A DNA stretch of 21,714 bases from Bacillota bacterium (GCA_023388515.1 JAEWGD010000021.1:1-21714), one strand, 5' to 3'; shown: positions 7,146-13,975, numbered from the stretch's first letter. Made by a program: numbers and translations. Notes: generated by a model from the sequence alone, not told the origin.

Positions 7146-8285
7146 ATGAAAATTCGAATACCACTAAAGTGTATCGCTATGACTATGGCATCTGTTATGC
7201 TTTTTGTAACAGTATTTAGTATGGTTGATATAGTTGAAGGTGCGGGTACACTTAATGAGCAAACGCTCAGTAAGGAACAAGGCAGTCAAAAAGGTGCGTA
7301 TGCGGACAATGACGTTAGGGAATGGTGGAAGGCTGATTTATCAGCTTATGATGATAGTTTAGCCCTTGTTGGGTATGAGGACGCACCAAAGGTAGTTAAG
7401 GCAGTTGCTGAAACGGCAGTCACAACAGTGGCTGAAACACTGGCTGAAACAGAGGCACCAGTTGTAACGGCTAAGCCAGAAACAATACAGGCTCCAGTAG
7501 CAACAGCACCGCCAGTTGTGGCTGTGGCGGTAGGTGAGTTTGCGTTTACGACTTATGGCTATGGTCATGGAGTAGGGTTGAGCCAAAATGGTGCAAATAG
7601 TTATGCTAGATATGGTGGTTATAATTATCAGCAGATTTTACAGCATTACTATCCTGGTATTACAATTGCTAATACAGGAACAGCGGCAACTGAACAAATT
7701 ACGGTTGATGGCGTGACAGGAAGTGTTATGGAATTACTTCCACAGGTTGTTAATTATGAAATAGGCTCGTCAATGAGTTTTGAGGCTATTAAGGCACAGG
7801 CAGTTGCAGCTTACACTTATATTAAATATAATGGAGATAGTGGCAGGGATTTACGCATGAAGGGTGGAGCATCACAGACTGTTATTGATGCTTGTGTAGC
7901 CGTTCTCGGTGAAGCGTGTTACTATAATGGTTCATATGCGTTGACTATGTTCTATGCGTCAAGTGGTGGCTTTACAGCTTCGTGTAAGGATGTGTTCTCG
8001 GCGAATTTGCCTTACCTTACAAGTACAGCTTGTGAATATGATGCTTCTGCAGATGGGCATTATGGAACAGTAAAGGTTATGAGTTCAGGTACGGTTAAGG
8101 AAAAGCTTGAGTCAAGGCTTGGAATTACACTTTCAGGCGACCCAAACAATTGGCTTTCCATTGTAGAAGGTGATGGTGGATATGTGGCATATGTCGTAGT
8201 TGATGGACAGGTAACGATAAAGGGAAATACTTTTAGAACTTATCTTGGTCTGAAATCCCCGAAATTCACCTATACGTTTGCATAA
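7146..8285 (+). CDS. Secreted SpoIID/LytB-domain protein with permuted domain order
   Basis: This 379-residue protein has a signal peptide (hydrophobic about residues 8-26, with alternative cleavage sites to about 33), a low-complexity Ala/Val/Thr/Glu/Pro spacer (about 83-128) and a SpoIID-type domain. SpoIID enzymes are lytic transglycosylases that cut peptidoglycan glycan strands. The catalytic Glu is recognisable as E205 in VVNYEIGSSMSFEAIKAQAV, followed by FYASSGGFT (269-277), LPYLTS and TFRTYLGLKSPKF near the end. The GYGHGVGLSQNGA...ILQHYYPG block (138-171), normally the last segment of the domain, lies before the catalytic Glu here, so the domain looks circularly permuted. The ATG follows GGGAG. 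No LPXTG- or NPQTN-like sorting signal or C-terminal anchor is present. The sortase pair lies directly upstream. Confidence 0.87.
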   Translation: MKIRIPLKCIAMTMASVMLFVTVFSMVDIVEGAGTLNEQTLSKEQGSQKGAYADNDVREWWKADLSAYDDSLALVGYEDAPKVVKAVAETAVTTVAETLAETEAPVVTAKPETIQAPVATAPPVVAVAVGEFAFTTYGYGHGVGLSQNGANSYARYGGYNYQQILQHYYPGITIANTGTAATEQITVDGVTGSVMELLPQVVNYEIGSSMSFEAIKAQAVAAYTYIKYNGDSGRDLRMKGGASQTVIDACVAVLGEACYYNGSYALTMFYASSGGFTASCKDVFSANLPYLTSTACEYDASADGHYGTVKVMSSGTVKEKLESRLGITLSGDPNNWLSIVEGDGGYVAYVVVDGQVTIKGNTFRTYLGLKSPKFTYTFA

Positions 8286-8297
8286 TAAAATAAAAAT

Positions 8298-8330
8298 AAT
8301 GGGGGTTCATCTTTTGAACCTCCATTTTTT
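8298..8330 (+). terminator. Intrinsic terminator after the SpoIID-like gene
   Basis: An 11-bp stem (8299-8309 with 8315-8325, one G-T pair) with a five-base loop is followed by six T residues. It lies 13 nt after the stop codon at 8283-8285 and immediately before the ribosome site of the next gene, so read-through expression of pdp would be limited. Confidence 0.88.
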
Positions 8331-8346
8331 ATTAGGAGAGTGTTTT

Positions 8347-9648
8347 ATGAATTGCTATGATATTTTATCAAAAACTAAGAATGGAAAAGAGTTAACTGAT
8401 GAGGAAATTTATTGGCTTGTAAATGGCTATGCTAAGGGTGAAATCCCTGATTATCAGCTTTCAGCATGGCTTATGGCAGTTTGTTTTAATTCTTTAAACG
8501 ATAGGGAAACGACTGCGTTAACGCTTGCTATGAGGGATTCGGGTGATGTGATTGACTTGAGTGGCATAGGGGGGATTACTGTTGATAAGCATAGCACAGG
8601 TGGCGTTGGCGACAAGACTAGTCTTATAATTGCACCAATAATATCAGCGTGTGGGGTGTTTGTGCCTAAGATGTCTGGTAGGGGGTTGGGGCATACTGGT
8701 GGAACGATTGACAAGTTGGAAAGTATTCCAAATTTTAAAACGGAGCTTTCGTTTGATAGGTTTATTGAAGTTGTGAAGAAAGCTGGTTTTTCTATAATAT
8801 CACAAAGTGGGGATATTGTTCCTGCTGATAAAAAACTGTATGCGTTGAGGGATTCAACTGCAACGGTTGACAGTATACCTTTGATTTGTTCAAGTATTAT
8901 GAGCAAAAAGCTAGCAATGGGTGCTGATTGCATTTTACTTGATGTTAAGCTTGGAAGTGGTGCGTTTATGAAAACAGAGGAATCTGCGACAAAGCTTGCA
9001 AAGGCTATGGTAAGTACGGCAGTTAATTCTGGAAAGAAATGCAGAGCGATGATAACAAATATGGACGAACCACTTGGAAATGCTGTTGGAAATTCGATTG
9101 AGATTATTGAGGTTATTGAGATATTAAAGGGGAATAAAAAAGGTAGGCTTTATGAGCTTTGTATTGATTTATCGGCTAATATGCTTGAGATGGCTGAAAA
9201 AGGAGATGCAGAGGAGTGTAAAAAGCTTGCGATTGAGGCGATTGGTAGTGGTAAAGCGTTGGGGAAGCTAGCTCTTATGATTGAATTACACGGTGGAAAC
9301 CCTCATGTTATTGATGATTATTCGCTTTTGCCACAGCCTAAATTCAGTGTAGATGTTATAGCAAAAGAAACTGGGTATATTACAGGAATTAACAGTGAGG
9401 AAATCGGATTGACTGCATTAAGACTTGGTGCTGGGCGAGCGACTAAAGATAGTGAAATCGACCTTTCTGCTGGAATTAACATAAATAAATCTGTGGGAGA
9501 TTATATTAAAACGGGTGAGGTAATTATGACATTGTACTCATCAACACAGAGGGATTTTAGCGAAATTTCCAATATGGCTGAAAATGCAGTTGTGATTTCA
9601 GAAAAGGCAAAGACAAAAAATCCAATGATATACAAGATTGTTTACTAA
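8347..9648 (+). CDS. pdp: Pyrimidine-nucleoside phosphorylase (thymidine/uridine)
   Basis: The enzyme splits uridine or thymidine with phosphate into base and (deoxy)ribose 1-phosphate in pyrimidine salvage. The 433-residue protein is full length and carries the family signatures KHSTGGVGDKTS (81-92), SGRGLGHTGGTIDKLES and the later LGAGRATKDSEIDLSAG segment of the C-terminal domain. The ATG at 8347 has AGGAGAG at 8334-8340 upstream and gives the usual family start (MNCYDIL). A longer frame starting at 8278 would translate the terminator hairpin and is not believable. Whether it is thymidine- or uridine-preferring cannot be told. No promoter is obvious between the terminator and the ATG, so some transcription may come through the terminator. 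No deoxyribose-phosphate aldolase or cytidine deaminase gene is adjacent. Confidence 0.93.
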   Translation: MNCYDILSKTKNGKELTDEEIYWLVNGYAKGEIPDYQLSAWLMAVCFNSLNDRETTALTLAMRDSGDVIDLSGIGGITVDKHSTGGVGDKTSLIIAPIISACGVFVPKMSGRGLGHTGGTIDKLESIPNFKTELSFDRFIEVVKKAGFSIISQSGDIVPADKKLYALRDSTATVDSIPLICSSIMSKKLAMGADCILLDVKLGSGAFMKTEESATKLAKAMVSTAVNSGKKCRAMITNMDEPLGNAVGNSIEIIEVIEILKGNKKGRLYELCIDLSANMLEMAEKGDAEECKKLAIEAIGSGKALGKLALMIELHGGNPHVIDDYSLLPQPKFSVDVIAKETGYITGINSEEIGLTALRLGAGRATKDSEIDLSAGININKSVGDYIKTGEVIMTLYSSTQRDFSEISNMAENAVVISEKAKTKNPMIYKIVY

Positions 9649-9666
9649 GAATTCATTTAGTTTTCA

Positions 9667-9695
9667 TTGACAAATATAAGGAATTGGTATATAAT
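9667..9695 (+). promoter_or_regulatory. Consensus sigma-A promoter of the zinc-ribbon gene
   Basis: TTGACA (9667-9672), exactly 17 bp, then TATAAT (9690-9695): a perfect match to the sigma-A consensus. It begins 18 nt after the pdp stop codon and drives the gene at 9754. A second TATAAT-like stretch follows at about 9709-9714. Confidence 0.9.
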
Positions 9696-9753
9696 CAAAA
9701 TAATATACTATAATTATGATAGATAAGTATCACAAAAATAGGAGGAATACATT

Positions 9754-10197
9754 ATGGGTTTTATTGATAAGGTTGGAGAAATTGGTGGAAAGGTTTATGA
9801 TACAGCTTCAAAAACTGCAAGTAGTATAGCTGATAAATCAAAAGTTGTTGCTGAAAAAACTAAGCTTAAACACAAAATAAATGAAGAAAAATCTGCAATT
9901 TCAAAAAAATATATGGAGATTGGAAAGAAGTTTTATGAGCTTAATAATAAAATAATGCCTGAAGCATACATTGAAGAAATTACAGCTATTTCCAACTCTA
10001 TGGAGCAGATTAGTGAGCTGAATGCTAAAATAAATGATTTAAGTAGTGAAGTTGCTTGCCCATCATGTGGTGAAAAAATTCAAAGGGAACAGGAATTCTG
10101 CCACCTTTGTGGAGGAAAAACAGGGTTTGAGCCTAGCAAAACTACTGGTACAGATGAAGTTATTGAAGTAAGTGCTGAGGATATTGAGGTTGAGTAA
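9754..10197 (+). CDS. Small coiled-coil protein with a C-terminal zinc ribbon
   Basis: This 147-residue protein starts with an amphipathic, Ala/Ser/Lys-rich helix region (residues 1-60, MGFIDKVGEIGGKVYD...), followed by a heptad-like stretch to about 98. It then has a four-cysteine zinc ribbon, CPSCG (102-106) with CHLCGG (116-121), and an acidic tail (TDEVIEVSAEDIEVE). It has no membrane segment or signal peptide. Proteins of this shape are common in Clostridia but have no established role. A perfect consensus promoter and an AGGAGG ribosome site point to high, constitutive expression. The function is unknown; a scaffold or stress-type role would be a guess. Confidence 0.88.
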   Translation: MGFIDKVGEIGGKVYDTASKTASSIADKSKVVAEKTKLKHKINEEKSAISKKYMEIGKKFYELNNKIMPEAYIEEITAISNSMEQISELNAKINDLSSEVACPSCGEKIQREQEFCHLCGGKTGFEPSKTTGTDEVIEVSAEDIEVE

Positions 10198-10235
10198 ATT
10201 TTTTTGTTAAACTGTGAACCTGTATATGATATAAA

Positions 10236-10280
10236 CTAAAGGTATCCTAATTATTATCATAATAATTAGGATACCTTTAG
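10236..10280. repeat. Perfect 45-bp palindrome (21-bp arms, 3-base loop)
   Basis: Arms at 10236-10256 and 10260-10280 are fully complementary over 21 bp, with TCA between them. The sequence is A/T-rich (it includes CTAAAGGTATCC). It follows the zinc-ribbon gene by 38 nt, and the next bases are GCTGAGAAATG, so there is no U tract on the plus strand and only TTTATAT on the other. A canonical terminator is therefore unlikely. Confidence 0.8.
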
Positions 10281-10390
10281 GCTGAGAAATGTGAGAACAA
10301 CACATTGTGGAACTTATTTGCATAAAAACGCACTTAACAATAATATAAAAAATTACTAATACTTATGGTTTTAATATTAAGGAGGATTCT

Positions 10391-11500
10391 ATGAAAGAAG
10401 AAAACGGGTTTAAGCTAATAACCAAATATAGAGGGGCTATTATGGGGTTTTCTGCCCTTATGATACTGTTTTTCCATGAATGGGTTACTCTTTTTGAAGC
10501 TTATCCGAAAATTTATGATGTTGAAAGATATCTCAAAGTTGTTGGGTTTGTCGGAGTTGATATTTTTCTATTTTTATCAGGAATAGGTCTTACATTTTCA
10601 ATCGGAAAATCTAGTTTAGGCAAGTTTTATTACCGTAGAATAAAAAGAATTATTATACCATTCGTTGTCATTGCTGTTTTTAGGTTAATACTTGAAAAAT
10701 GGCCAATAGAAACTTTCTGGAAGAATATTTCTGGATTTAACTTCTATAATGTTAGTATTTACAGCTTTTTATGGTTTGTACCAGCTATTCTAACGCTTTA
10801 TCTTTTATTTCCGCTTTATTACAAATTTTTTTCAAAATCAAAAAACAAAGTCCTTTTTACCCTTTGCGTGTTAATGATATGGCTTATCTTATCTATTTAT
10901 TTTAGGGAAGAAATAAGAATAGACTTGTTTGGATTTACGAATAGAATACCTATATTTGTCATAGGAATTCTTGTCGGCTGGATTACTCAAAATAAAGAAG
11001 TCGTTTTCAATAAAACTACATGGGTTTTTTTATGTCTAATGTTATTGCTCGGAATATACTTAAGTTATCTTACTAATTTTCTTGGATGGAGTATCCTTGT
11101 ACCAATTTCAAATTGTGGTTTTCCTAATATGCTTATCGCTATTTCATTCTCGTTCCTTTTGCCTAAATTTTTTGATATAATAAGCAATATAAAGATTGTA
11201 AAACATCCCAATAATGCGATTGTTAAAATTTTAGCTTTTTATGGTGTATTCTCTCTTGAAATATACTGTGTGCAAGAATGGCTCGGCAGACTTATTTTCC
11301 CTGAGATAATTGGAAAATATACAGATATTCAAATGAATATTATAATACTTATTTGTGTTACTGTATGTGGATATGCTCTTTATTGGGTTCAGAAACTATT
11401 TTGGAAACCTATTGACTGGAGTATAAATAAACTTACAAAAAAAGATGAAACAAAAAATGCAGATTCTGAAGAAGTTTTATTAAAAACTACTCAAAATTAA
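10391..11500 (+). CDS. Acyltransferase family 3 integral membrane protein (OafA/NodX type)
   Basis: This 369-residue polytopic protein has about ten hydrophobic segments. The N-terminal region matches the acyltransferase-3 pattern: R14 in KYRGA, then ILFFHEW with the conserved His at 29. These are followed by GFVGVDIFLFLSGIGLTFS and FYYRRIKRIIIPF, which are typical of the family. Such enzymes move an acyl group (acetyl, succinyl or longer) from a cytoplasmic donor to an external sugar or lipid, modifying surface polysaccharide, teichoic acid or peptidoglycan. The C-terminal tail is short and charged. The ATG has AAGGAGG just upstream. No surface-polymer operon surrounds it, so the acceptor cannot be inferred. 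It appears to be a single-gene unit closed by the hairpin at 11544-11587. Confidence 0.88.
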   Translation: MKEENGFKLITKYRGAIMGFSALMILFFHEWVTLFEAYPKIYDVERYLKVVGFVGVDIFLFLSGIGLTFSIGKSSLGKFYYRRIKRIIIPFVVIAVFRLILEKWPIETFWKNISGFNFYNVSIYSFLWFVPAILTLYLLFPLYYKFFSKSKNKVLFTLCVLMIWLILSIYFREEIRIDLFGFTNRIPIFVIGILVGWITQNKEVVFNKTTWVFLCLMLLLGIYLSYLTNFLGWSILVPISNCGFPNMLIAISFSFLLPKFFDIISNIKIVKHPNNAIVKILAFYGVFSLEIYCVQEWLGRLIFPEIIGKYTDIQMNIIILICVTVCGYALYWVQKLFWKPIDWSINKLTKKDETKNADSEEVLLKTTQN

Positions 11501-11543
11501 TATAACTAAATTGGGGATTTAGAACTAGTACTCTATAAAGTTT

Positions 11544-11587
11544 AAGGTGTACTGCTATTTTAATTGGCAGTACACCTTTGATGTTTT
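11544..11587. terminator. Convergent bidirectional terminator
   Basis: A perfect 12-bp stem (11544-11555 with 11567-11578) with an 11-base loop separates the rightward acyltransferase gene from the leftward GAP-like gene, which ends at 11587. The plus-strand transcript continues into TTTGATGTTTTT, giving a reasonable U tract; the minus-strand tract is weaker. Confidence 0.8.
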
Positions 11588-12297
11588 TATTTAATTTTAA
11601 GAATGGAATGGACTATCAGTAATCCCCCAACTAAAAATAACGCTGTTGGCATTATGATTGAAGAATATTTTGTCATTTTTTGCTTAATAAATAAGTATAG
11701 CTTATCGAATTTGCTTTGCTTTTTGATGTACAGAAAGTACATGGCAACTTGTGGTGAAATGTAGATTGCATTGTAGAGTAGAAGTATTAATATTAGGATA
11801 ATTGGCGAAAGCTTAAAGGTAAGCAAAACGGCTAGAAATGCGAAGTATGGCAATGCAGAGGTCAACTCATATATAGTTGCAGTTACGCCAAGTATCGTTA
11901 ATGAAAGTGGTGATACGGACTTTATTTTTAATGCAAGTTTTTGTTCATCATCGTTTTGAATTGTGTCGGATTTGTTTTTTGTAGTTTTTATAATTTTCAC
12001 AACTAAACCAAAAGTGGCAATGAGAAAGGCTATGCCTAAAATAAGTTCAAGCCCATAAATGATATGACTGTAACTTTCCATGAAAGATTTCGCAAAATTT
12101 CCTACTATTGCTACAAAGCCGTAATAAACTAGAACACCACTTATAAAGTTTGTAATGCCCGTAGCTAAGATGAAAAACCAGATATGCTTTGGATTCTTAA
12201 CCATACCTTGTAAGACGAATTGCTGAGTTATCGCAATAGGGTTAAAGCTGTCAACTGAACTTGCTAGAATTGTTGTTAGAATTAAACTTAATATAAT
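11587..12297 (-). CDS. GAP/LysE-like polytopic membrane protein, guanidine-riboswitch controlled
   Basis: This roughly 236-residue protein has six predicted membrane helices in two groups of three, joined by a charged cytoplasmic loop (about residues 102-125, KTTKNKSDTIQNDDEQK). The first helix ends in SSVDSFNPIAI, matching the DSxNP motif of GAP/Sap and LysE-superfamily transporters. The C-terminal half contains TIYELTSALPYF and ends in a final helix before a short KIK tail. A GAGGAGG ribosome site at 12309-12303 is followed by no ATG, GTG or TTG at a normal distance. The in-frame ATT (12297-12295) or ATA (12294-12292) is the likely start; a TTG frame from 12369 would translate the riboswitch terminator. 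The leader's guanidine-I aptamer makes guanidine or guanidinium export the best functional guess. The family assignment is from motif and topology only. Confidence 0.75.
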   Translation of the reverse strand: MILSLILTTILASSVDSFNPIAITQQFVLQGMVKNPKHIWFFILATGITNFISGVLVYYGFVAIVGNFAKSFMESYSHIIYGLELILGIAFLIATFGLVVKIIKTTKNKSDTIQNDDEQKLALKIKSVSPLSLTILGVTATIYELTSALPYFAFLAVLLTFKLSPIILILILLLYNAIYISPQVAMYFLYIKKQSKFDKLYLFIKQKMTKYSSIIMPTALFLVGGLLIVHSILKIK

Positions 12298-12313
12298 AAA
12301 TACCTCCTCAAAC

Positions 12314-12347
12314 AAAAAAAGCCATAGGAGTAAATTGACTCCTAGGC
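12314..12347 (-). terminator. Riboswitch-controlled intrinsic terminator
   Basis: On the minus-strand RNA a stem (12347-12338 with 12331-12321, one-base bulge) closes a six-base loop and is followed by seven U (12320-12314). Its 5' arm (CCTAGGAG) overlaps the 3' strand of the aptamer P1 helix, so ligand binding should prevent terminator formation and switch the gene on. Confidence 0.88.
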
Positions 12348-12426
12348 TTTTATCCCACCGTGTACACAAATATTATTGTGCGTTTTCTCTTGGACCAGAC
12401 TAATATTTCTACTACGGAACCCTAGA
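12341..12426 (-). promoter_or_regulatory. Guanidine-I riboswitch (ykkC class, subtype 1)
   Basis: The minus strand shows the conserved ykkC blocks in order. CTAGGGTTCCG lies at 12425-12415, CTGGTCCAAGAGAAAACGC at 12398-12380 and ACACGGTGGGATAAAAGCC at 12364-12346, with CTAGG closing P1 at 12345-12341. These match guanidine-I (subtype 1) aptamers as I know them. The nucleotide-binding subtype 2 variants (ppGpp, PRPP) differ in several of these blocks. The aptamer lies between a consensus promoter and a terminator upstream of the GAP-like gene, giving a ligand-ON arrangement. Confidence 0.88.
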
Positions 12427-12442
12427 AAACTTTTTCTATTTA

Positions 12443-12471
12443 AATATATCATATTATTTTAGTTTTGTCAA
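12443..12471 (-). promoter_or_regulatory. Sigma-A promoter of the riboswitch/GAP-like transcript
   Basis: On the minus strand TTGACA (12471-12466), 17 bp, then TATATT (12448-12443) with TGA directly before it. Transcription would start about 10 nt before the aptamer. Confidence 0.85.
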
Positions 12472-12507
12472 TATCATAGAAAAAATATATGATATATGTA
12501 AAACCAC

Positions 12508-12536
12508 TTGACAAAGCTGTTGAAAATAAATATACT
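12508..12536 (+). promoter_or_regulatory. Sigma-A promoter of the TtcA-like gene
   Basis: TTGACA (12508-12513), 17 bp, then TATACT (12531-12536), divergent from the riboswitch promoter 37 bp away. The transcript has a leader of about 118 nt before the ATG at 12662. Confidence 0.85.
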
Positions 12537-12542
12537 TATATA

Positions 12543-12661
12543 AAGTTAAACTTCTAGAAAAAGTCTAAGCTACTTGTAGGATATGAAATTTTGAATAGAC
12601 CTTGTGGATTAATTCTGCAAGGTCAAGTTAATGTAGTAATGCAGTTAAAATGGAGGACTGA
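12543..12661 (+). promoter_or_regulatory. Leader of the TtcA-like transcript with one clear hairpin
   Basis: The 5' leader holds a 7-bp stem with GACCTTG at about 12598-12604 and CAAGGTC at 12618-12624, loop of 13 bases, with no U tract behind it. A TGGAGG ribosome site precedes the ATG. No known riboswitch was recognised. Confidence 0.3.
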
Positions 12662-13501
12662 ATGGAAAAATATCAGGAAATAGAGAGAAGTATAATAAAG
12701 AAGTATCATAAAACGATATGGTGTAAATTTATTGAGGGCATAAAGGAATATCAGCTTTTAAATGAGGGCGATAAAATTGCTGTTTGCATATCGGGTGGTA
12801 AGGACTCCATGATTTTGGCAAAATGTATGCAGGAACTTCAAAGGCATGGGAAGTTCCATTTTGACTTGGTGTTTTTGGTTATGGACCCTGGATATAGTGA
12901 ACCTAACAGGCAAATGATAGTTGATAATGCAAAGATTTTGAATATACCTATACATATTTTTGAAACCCAGATATTTGATATTGTTGCAGATATTGAGCAA
13001 AGCCCTTGCTATTTATGTGCAAGAATGAGGAGGGGACATCTCTATAAAAATGCAAAGGATTTGGGTTGCAACAAGATTGCTCTTGGACATCATTTTGATG
13101 ATGTGATTGAAACAACTTTGATGAGTATGCTTTATAGTGGGCAGATGAAAACAATGATGCCAAAGCTACACAGCACGAATTTTGAGGGGATGGAGCTTAT
13201 TCGCCCTTTGTATTGCGTTAAAGAGGCTGATATTATTTCTTGGGCGAATTATAATGATTTGCATTTTCTACAATGTGCTTGTCGATTTACTGAAAATTGT
13301 GTAAAGAATGAAGAAAAAAACACTTCTAAGCGTCAAGAAATGAAAATGCTGATAAAACAGTTTCGCCAAACAAGTAGTGTTATTGACAGAAATATATTTA
13401 AAAGTGTAAATAATGTAAATCTAGATACAATTATTGGTTATCATAGAGAGGGAGAAAAGCATTCTTTTTTAGATGATTATGATTTAGAAAAATTAAAATA
13501 A
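12662..13501 (+). CDS. TtcA-like tRNA thiolation ATPase (PP-loop)
   Basis: This 279-residue protein matches the TtcA/TtuA group, which adenylate a tRNA base and exchange oxygen for sulfur using a 4Fe-4S cluster. The PP-loop SGGKDS lies at 44-49, the cluster-type CxxC at C116-C119 (CYLCAR), GHHFDD at 142-147 and a third cysteine cluster at C205, C207 and C213 (CACRFTENC). All expected ligands are therefore present. In E. coli, TtcA makes 2-thiocytidine at position 32; whether this one modifies the same base is not determined by sequence. The start ATG has GGAGG eight bases upstream. It has its own consensus promoter. A cysteine desulfurase is encoded 10 kb upstream in the same window. Confidence 0.88.
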   Translation: MEKYQEIERSIIKKYHKTIWCKFIEGIKEYQLLNEGDKIAVCISGGKDSMILAKCMQELQRHGKFHFDLVFLVMDPGYSEPNRQMIVDNAKILNIPIHIFETQIFDIVADIEQSPCYLCARMRRGHLYKNAKDLGCNKIALGHHFDDVIETTLMSMLYSGQMKTMMPKLHSTNFEGMELIRPLYCVKEADIISWANYNDLHFLQCACRFTENCVKNEEKNTSKRQEMKMLIKQFRQTSSVIDRNIFKSVNNVNLDTIIGYHREGEKHSFLDDYDLEKLK

Positions 13502-13606
13502 TAAATTAATTGGGTGCTGTATGCTATGACTTATTAATTATATCACCCTTTTAATAACGTAGTTGCGTGGTTAGATATAAAAATGAAAATAATTTTCGGA
13601 AATGAC

Positions 13607-13635
13607 TTGACAAAATTATATTTTGTGCATATAAT
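13607..13635 (+). promoter_or_regulatory. Consensus promoter of the trp operon
   Basis: TTGACA (13607-13612), 17 bp, TATAAT (13630-13635): an exact sigma-A consensus. Transcription would start near 13642, just before stem I of the T-box leader. Confidence 0.92.
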
Positions 13636-13655
13636 ATAAGTATAATATTTTAAAT

Positions 13656-13975
13656 TCTAAGAGCAAAGGTAAGTAATCGTCAATACGATGTCACAGAGAG
13701 TTAACCACTGGTGAAAGGTTGATACACACGCTGACTGATGAATGGATTTGTGAGAAGCATGGTGAAAAGGATTTTCCTTGAGTACCCATTGCCGTAAACC
13801 CTGCGTTATAAGGGTAGGATATTGATGCTTTTTTGCTTGTACAGTGATTGTATTTAGCTTTAAGTTGCGTATCTGATAAAGGAAAATTGCATAATTGTCT
13901 TATGCTGTTTTCAAATTTGGGTGGCACCACGAGGTCTATCGTCCCATTATCGGGGAATGATAGGTCTTTTTTTGT
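13656..13975 (+). promoter_or_regulatory. T-box riboswitch leader, tRNA-Trp responsive
   Basis: The leader before trpE shows the T-box elements in order. AGTA (13672-13675) and GAA-TGG-A (13740-13746) form the specifier loop, the codon UGG reading as Trp. AGAGAG lies at about 13695-13700, and a distal stem-loop (AACC/GGTT) encloses ACTGGTGAAA. The T-box motif GGGTGGCACCACG spans about 13919-13931, with TGGC pairing to the tRNA end (discriminator G, fitting tRNA-Trp), and CGTCCC follows at 13940-13945. Uncharged tRNA-Trp should stabilise the antiterminator and switch the operon on. A leftward open frame across this segment (13930-13691) is a chance frame. Confidence 0.93.
13933..13973 (+). terminator. 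T-box terminator
   Basis: GGTCTATCGTCCC (13933-13945) pairs with GGGGAATGATAGGTC (13952-13966) with a few wobbles and a bulge, followed by seven T (13967-13973). Its 5' arm includes the CGTCCC needed by the competing antiterminator. Confidence 0.88.

Noticed and set aside
8278..8346. Upstream extension of the pdp reading frame
   Set aside because: It would translate the intrinsic terminator hairpin; the ATG at 8347 has AGGAGAG at the right distance and matches the family N-terminus.
12298..12369. TTG-initiated extension of the GAP-like protein
   Set aside because: The extra 24 residues are encoded by the riboswitch 3' end, the terminator stem and the U tract, which are non-coding RNA elements.
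13499..13556. Possible terminator behind the TtcA-like gene
   Set aside because: GGGTG/CACCC and ATTAA/TTAAT can pair, but with a 25-base loop, an internal mismatch and no U tract, so it is too weak to annotate.
13691..13930. Leftward 79-codon open frame across the trp leader
   Set aside because: It lies wholly inside the T-box RNA, has no ribosome site and no family-like sequence.
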